Origin: CADCVT01 sp036389485 | GTDB taxonomy: Bacteria > Actinomycetota > Thermoleophilia > Solirubrobacterales > Solirubrobacteraceae | Reading direction: 5' to 3' | DNA length: 12,421 nucleotides | Assembly: GCA_036389485.1 (NCBI GenBank) | Contig: DASVPR010000042.1 | Location: forward strand, 1 to 12,421 | Part shown: positions 9,132-12,421 of the stretch, piece by piece | Position numbering within the stretch: the stretch's first letter is position 1 | How the letters are laid out: each line of letters starts with the position of its first letter | The notes under the pieces: generated by a model | Seen by the model: only the letters and a program-made list of their open reading frames with translations | Databases searched by the model: none | Told to the model about the DNA's origin: nothing | Position numbers and translations under genes: made by a program

Positions 9132-9162
9132 CGCGCAGGCCTCGCGGGGCGAGGCTTGCGCG
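9132..9162 (+). terminator. Strong hairpin: possible terminator, or translation-blocking structure for the next gene
   Basis: Arms 9132-9145 and 9149-9162 pair over 14 positions, with one G-U wobble, around a GGG loop. It begins 17 nt after the preceding stop and ends one base before the ATG of the lipoprotein gene. There is no U-tract, so it is not a textbook intrinsic terminator. The 3' arm holds GCGAGG, the only ribosome-site-like sequence for that ATG, so folding would hide it. Confidence 0.5.
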
Positions 9163-9163
9163 C

Positions 9164-9517
9164 ATGTCACCGATGAGCAGCACCTTCGCCGCCGCCCGGG
9201 CCGCCGTCGCACTCGCCGTCGCCGGCTGCGGCGGGGACGACGACGACACCGAGAAGCTCAAGCAGCAGGGCGAGGAGCTTCGCGAGCAGGGCAAGGACCT
9301 CCAGGAGAAGGCCGAGGAGACCGCCGAGCAGGTGCGCTCCGGCGAGAAGGACGCCGAGGAGGCGGCCAAGGAGCTCGAGGAGGACACCGAGAAGCTCGAG
9401 GACGCCGCGAAGGACACGGCGAGCGACGCCATCGACGCCGCCCAGGACGAGGACATCCCGGACGAGGCCAGGCAGCAGCTCGAGGACGCCCAGAAGCAGC
9501 TCGAAGAGGCGCCCTAG
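9164..9517 (+). CDS. Small lipoprotein with charged coiled-coil body
   Basis: From the ATG at 9164 the protein has 117 residues. A hydrophobic segment (AAARAAVALAVAGC) ends in a lipobox-like V-A-G-C with the lipidated Cys at residue 22, followed by GGDDDD, an acidic spacer typical of exported lipoproteins. The mature 96 residues are Glu/Lys/Gln/Asp-rich with heptad-like Leu spacing (KLKQQGEELREQGKDLQEK) and no other cysteine; a helical or coiled-coil rod on the outer face of the membrane is expected. Alternative starts are TTG 9122, which adds a basic segment but would place the hairpin inside the gene, and ATG 9173. The positive n-region is weak from either ATG, so the start is uncertain. 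Function is unknown. The stop lies in a CTAG that would also end a decayed frame on the other strand. Confidence 0.65.
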   Translation: MSPMSSTFAAARAAVALAVAGCGGDDDDTEKLKQQGEELREQGKDLQEKAEETAEQVRSGEKDAEEAAKELEEDTEKLEDAAKDTASDAIDAAQDEDIPDEARQQLEDAQKQLEEAP

Positions 9518-9574
9518 CCGGCCGCGAACTTCCGAACGGTCCCGCCGCCGAGCACCTCCTCCCGTCGAAGGACC

Positions 9575-9592
9575 CGGCGGCGCGCGCCGCCG
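9575..9592. repeat. 18-bp perfect GC-only palindrome
   Basis: CGGCGGCGCGCGCCGCCG is self-complementary and lies 58 bp after the lipoprotein stop. It could fold in RNA from either strand, but a perfect palindrome leaves no loop and there is no U-tract. Its role, if any, is unclear. Confidence 0.5.
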
Positions 9593-9830
9593 CAGCGCCG
9601 CGACCGGGAGGGGCGCGCGGGACGCGAGCAGGACGACGCTGCCGCCGCCGCGCCCAGGTGCTCGCGCGCGACGCGCAGAACGTCCTCGTCGCGCTCCTAG
9701 ACCTCGCTCGTCGCGCCGCGCCGGGTGGCCTGGACGTACGCGGGCGAGCCACGTCGGATCGTCCAGGTCGACGTGCGAGGACTCCCGCGCGTCGAGCACC
9801 AGCGACCGCCCGCCGCGCCGCCGCGGGTCG

Positions 9831-9855
9831 CGTTCCACCCGCGCGACGTGGAACG
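9831..9855. promoter_or_regulatory. 8-bp inverted repeat upstream of metH
   Basis: CGTTCCAC (9831-9838) and GTGGAACG (9848-9855) are perfectly complementary around a 9-bp spacer. It lies 64-88 bp before the metH start and 26 bp before the second dyad. It may be a distal operator, or chance within the decayed gene. Confidence 0.3.
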
Positions 9856-9880
9856 TGGTGCGAACGTCCACGCCCAGACC

Positions 9881-9910
9881 CTGACACAGTCGTGTCAAGG
9901 TTGCTAGCCT
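9881..9910 (+). promoter_or_regulatory. Putative metH promoter giving a leaderless transcript
   Basis: The -35 CTGACA (9881-9886) and -10 TAGCCT (9905-9910) are 18 bp apart. The -10 ends 8 nt before the ATG at 9919, and no ribosome site lies between, so the mRNA probably starts at or within a base or two of the ATG. Confidence 0.5.
9882..9897. promoter_or_regulatory. Inverted repeat overlapping the metH -35 region, candidate operator
   Basis: TGACAC (9882-9887), AGTC, GTGTCA (9892-9897) is a perfect 6-bp inverted repeat with a 4-bp spacer. It covers the putative -35 CTGACA (9881-9886), an arrangement typical of a repressor site. It does not match the MetJ box (AGACGTCT) that I know. Confidence 0.45.
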
Positions 9911-9918
9911 GAGCCCAC

Positions 9919-12421
9919 ATGGCCGATCGTGACTTCCTCGCCGCCGTCCGCGACCACGTCGTGGTCTTCGACGGCGGCATGGGCGCCACGCTGGAGGCGT
10001 TCGACCTCTCGCTGGAGAAGGACTACGGGCTACCCGGGCGCGCGCACGAGGTGCTGAACATCAACCGCCCCGACGTCATCCAGGGCGTCCACGAGTCGAT
10101 GGTCGAGGCGGGCGCCGAGGTCGTCGAGACGAACACGTTCCAGGCCAGCCGGCTGAAGCTCGACGAGTGGGGCCTCGGCGAGCAGACCCGCGAGATCAAC
10201 GTCACCGCGGCGCACATCGCGCGCAAGGCCGTCGGCGAGTCGCGGTTCGTCGCGGGCTCGATCGGCCCGACCGGCTTCCTTCCCGCCTCCGACGACCCGA
10301 CGCTCGGCAACATCTCGTTCCGCAGGCTGGTCGAGGTCTTCACCGAGCAGGCGACCGGGCTGCTCGAGGGCGGCGTCGACCTGATCATCATCGAGACCGC
10401 GCAGGACATCCTCGAGGTCAAGGCCGCGATGTTCGGCGCCCGCGCCGCGTTCACCGCGACCGGACGCAGCGTGCCGATCCAGATCAGCGTCTCCCTCCTG
10501 CCCAACGGCGGCAAGATGCTGCTGGGCACCGACATCTCGGGCGTGCTCGCGACGATCGACGGCCTCGGCGCGGACGTCCTCGGCCTGAACTGCTCGACCG
10601 GCCCCGAGGACATGCGCGACGCGATCCGCTTCCTCGGCGAGACCAGCCCGCTGCCCGTGCACTGCATCCCGAACGCGGGCCTGCCGATCCAGGGGCCGAA
10701 CGGGGAGACCATCTTCCCGGAGCGGCCGGAGCCCCTCGCGAACGTCCTGGGGGAGTTCGTGGACCGCTACGGCGTCGGCATCGTCGGCGGCTGCTGCGGC
10801 ACGACGCCCGACCACATCCGCGCGATCCACGAGCGGTGCGCGCAGGGCGCCGTCAGGGACCGACCGGCCCGCCGGCCCATCCACCTCTCGAGCATGATCG
10901 CCGCCGCGCCGCTCGTGCAGGACCCGCGCCCGACGCTCGTCGGCGAGCGCGTCAACTCGCAGGGCTCGCGCAAGGCCAAGGAGCTGCTGCTCGCCGACGA
11001 CTACGACGGCCTGCTGCAGATCGCGGAGGACCAGGTCGAGGGCGGCGCGCACGTGCTCGACGTCTGCGTCGCGCTGACCGAGCGCACCGACGAGGACGTC
11101 CAGATGCGCGAGGTCGTCAAGCGCATCAGCCTGACCTCCCCGGCGCCCATCCAGGTCGACTCGACCGAGCCCGAGGTCATCGAGACCGCGCTCGAGCAGA
11201 TCCCCGGCCGCGCGATCGTCAACTCGATCAACCTCGAGGCCGGCGAGGGCAAGGCCAACCGGGTCGTCCCGCTCGCGGTCGCCCACGGCGCCGCGCTCAT
11301 CGCGCTGACGATCGACGAGGTCGGCATGGCGAAGACCGCCGACCGCAAGGTCGAGATCGCCAAGCGGATCACCGAGCTGTGCGAGCGCCACGGACTGGAG
11401 CGCGAGGCGCTGATCTTCGACGTCCTCACCTTCACGCTCACCACCGGCGACGAGGAGTGGAGGCCGAGCGCGATCGAGACGATCGAGGGCATCCGCCGCG
11501 TCAAGGAGGAGCTCCCGGGCGTCAAGACGTCGCTGGGCGTCTCCAACGTCTCCTTCGGCGTGTCGCCGCGCGCCCGGGCGGTGCTCAACAGCGTCTTCCT
11601 GCACCACTGCGTCGAGGCCGGGCTCGACCTCGCGATGGTCAACCCGAACCACATCACGCCGTACGGCGAGATCTCCGAGACCGAGCGCGCGCTCGCCGAC
11701 GACCTCGTCTTCGACCGGCGCGACGACGCGCTCCAGAAGTTCATCGAGCACTTCGAGGGCCAGGGCGAGGAGGAGCAGGTCGAGAAGGCCGGAAATGCGA
11801 CGGCGGACATGGAGCCCGAGGAGGCGCTCCACTGGCACATCCTGCGCCGCAAGAAGGACGGCGTCGAGGACCAGATCGACAAGTCGGTCGAGAAGATCGG
11901 CGCGGTCCCCACGCTGAACGACGTCCTGCTGCCGGCGATGAAGGAGGTCGGCGACAAGTTCGGAGCCGGCGAGCTGATCCTGCCGTTCGTCCTGCAGAGC
12001 GCCGAGGTCATGAAGCGAGCCGTCGCCCGGCTCGAGAACTACCTGGACCGCATCGAGGGCTACACGAAGGGCACGGTCGTGCTGGCCACCGTGTTCGGCG
12101 ACGTGCACGACATCGGCAAGTCGCTCGTCAACACGATCCTCACCAACAACGGCTACAGCGTGATCGACCTCGGCAAGCAGGTGCCGATCGGCGCGGTCCT
12201 CGACGCCGCGCGCGAGCACGACGCGACCGCCATCGGCCTGAGCGCGCTGCTCGTCTCCACGTCCAAGCAGATGCCGCTCGCCGTGCAGGAGCTCCACCAG
12301 CGCCAGATGGAGATCCCGGTGCTGGTCGGCGGCGCGGCGATCAACCGCAACTTCGGCCGGCGCATCCTCTACGTCGACGACGCCGTGTACGAGCCGGGCG
12401 TCTTCTACTGCAAGGACGCCT
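9919..12421 (+). CDS. metH: Cobalamin-dependent methionine synthase MetH (3' truncated)
   Basis: MetH transfers a methyl group from 5-methyltetrahydrofolate through cobalamin to homocysteine, giving methionine. The frame is open to the window end, with 834 residues visible. Residues 1 to about 310 are the homocysteine domain (FDGGMGATLE, ETNTFQASRLKLDEWG), with the three zinc ligands Cys225 (GLNCSTG) and Cys292/Cys293 (GGCCGTTPDH). About 335-590 is the folate-binding barrel (PTLVGERVNSQGSRKAKELL, QVDSTEPEVIE, MVNPNHITPYGEI). About 630-715 is the helical cobalamin cap (EEALHWHILRRKKDGVEDQI). From about 722 is the Rossmann cobalamin domain with the lower-ligand motif GDVHDIGKSLV, His730. The later strand reads GLSALLVSTSKQM in place of the common GLSGLITPS, a variant form. 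Whether the AdoMet activation domain follows cannot be seen. ATG 9919 is supported by the adjacent promoter. Confidence 0.97.
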   Translation, partial: MADRDFLAAVRDHVVVFDGGMGATLEAFDLSLEKDYGLPGRAHEVLNINRPDVIQGVHESMVEAGAEVVETNTFQASRLKLDEWGLGEQTREINVTAAHIARKAVGESRFVAGSIGPTGFLPASDDPTLGNISFRRLVEVFTEQATGLLEGGVDLIIIETAQDILEVKAAMFGARAAFTATGRSVPIQISVSLLPNGGKMLLGTDISGVLATIDGLGADVLGLNCSTGPEDMRDAIRFLGETSPLPVHCIPNAGLPIQGPNGETIFPERPEPLANVLGEFVDRYGVGIVGGCCGTTPDHIRAIHERCAQGAVRDRPARRPIHLSSMIAAAPLVQDPRPTLVGERVNSQGSRKAKELLLADDYDGLLQIAEDQVEGGAHVLDVCVALTERTDEDVQMREVVKRISLTSPAPIQVDSTEPEVIETALEQIPGRAIVNSINLEAGEGKANRVVPLAVAHGAALIALTIDEVGMAKTADRKVEIAKRITELCERHGLEREALIFDVLTFTLTTGDEEWRPSAIETIEGIRRVKEELPGVKTSLGVSNVSFGVSPRARAVLNSVFLHHCVEAGLDLAMVNPNHITPYGEISETERALADDLVFDRRDDALQKFIEHFEGQGEEEQVEKAGNATADMEPEEALHWHILRRKKDGVEDQIDKSVEKIGAVPTLNDVLLPAMKEVGDKFGAGELILPFVLQSAEVMKRAVARLENYLDRIEGYTKGTVVLATVFGDVHDIGKSLVNTILTNNGYSVIDLGKQVPIGAVLDAAREHDATAIGLSALLVSTSKQMPLAVQELHQRQMEIPVLVGGAAINRNFGRRILYVDDAVYEPGVFYCKDA

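Larger units (their letters stand above)
9514..9871 (-). pseudogene. Probable decayed minus-strand gene in the lipoprotein-metH gap
   Basis: From a GTG at 9871 one minus-strand frame has GC-rich third positions and a protein-like sequence (VDVRTTFHVARVERDPRR, then LVLDARESSHVDLDDPTWLA). At about 9720-9745 this character is lost and passes to another frame, which has an in-frame TAG at 9697-9699, then ERDEDVLRVAREHLG and the end REEVLGGGTVRKFAAG, with a stop at 9514-9516. One frameshift plus one nonsense codon would explain this. The family is not recognised. GC-rich DNA gives many false open frames, and a plus-strand frame near 9658-9735 also looks fair, so this remains tentative. It fills most of the 401-bp gap between genes. 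Confidence 0.3.

Noticed and set aside
9122..9150. A sigma70 promoter from the perfect TTGACA at 9122-9127
   Set aside because: No -10-like sequence occurs 16-19 bp downstream, where the DNA is GC-only; it overlaps the hairpin region.
9832..9918. A cobalamin or SAM riboswitch upstream of metH
   Set aside because: The promoter abuts the ATG and no conserved riboswitch core was seen; the dyads look like protein sites.
10030..12297. A long minus-strand open frame opposite metH
   Set aside because: metH is certain on the plus strand, with all catalytic motifs; the antisense frame has no recognisable domain.

Overview
This 12.4 kb window is very GC-rich DNA, with G or C at nearly every third codon position and GTG/TTG starts alongside ATG. 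Gene content (a type III glutamine synthetase, a PucR-type regulator, an AbiEi/DUF559 protein, secreted propeller plus Ig-like proteins, and TANNNT -10 boxes abutting start codons) suggests a high-GC actinobacterium, perhaps of the Thermoleophilia/Solirubrobacterales kind. That placement is inference. No tRNA, rRNA, CRISPR array, insertion sequence or phage gene was seen.

Layout. (1) 2-937 (+) is the 3' part of a gene for an Ala/Glu/Arg-rich repeat coiled-coil protein with an acidic Ser-rich middle and a C-terminal membrane anchor; its end overlaps the next gene tail to tail. (2) 915-4886 (-) is a run of four genes, read from the right: ammonium channel amt, PII protein glnK (4-bp overlap), a GAF/PucR-type transcription factor (4-bp gap) and an AbiEi-like/DUF559 protein (48-bp gap). 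(3) 4887-5112 is a divergent control region with two dyad symmetries. (4) 5113-7272 (+) is a 719-residue type III glutamine synthetase. (5) 7318-9114 (+) is a secreted seven-repeat beta-propeller-like protein with an Ig-like C-terminal domain. (6) 9164-9517 (+) is a small coiled-coil lipoprotein preceded by a strong hairpin. (7) 9518-9918 has no intact gene but holds a probable decayed minus-strand gene, a GC palindrome and two inverted repeats. (8) 9919-12421 (+) is cobalamin-dependent methionine synthase metH, cut by the window end.

How it works together. Genes 2-4 form a nitrogen divergon: Amt brings in ammonium, GlnK gates Amt and senses nitrogen/energy state, and GSIII fixes ammonium into glutamine. 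The PucR-type factor sits where many actinobacteria have glnD, the PII-modifying enzyme. Here GlnK carries Val at position 51, the usual modified Tyr. Together these suggest PII signalling without covalent modification, with transcription set by a dedicated regulator acting on the 226-bp intergenic region. This is the most interesting system in the window. A second point is metH, which appears leaderless and has a perfect inverted repeat over its -35 region.
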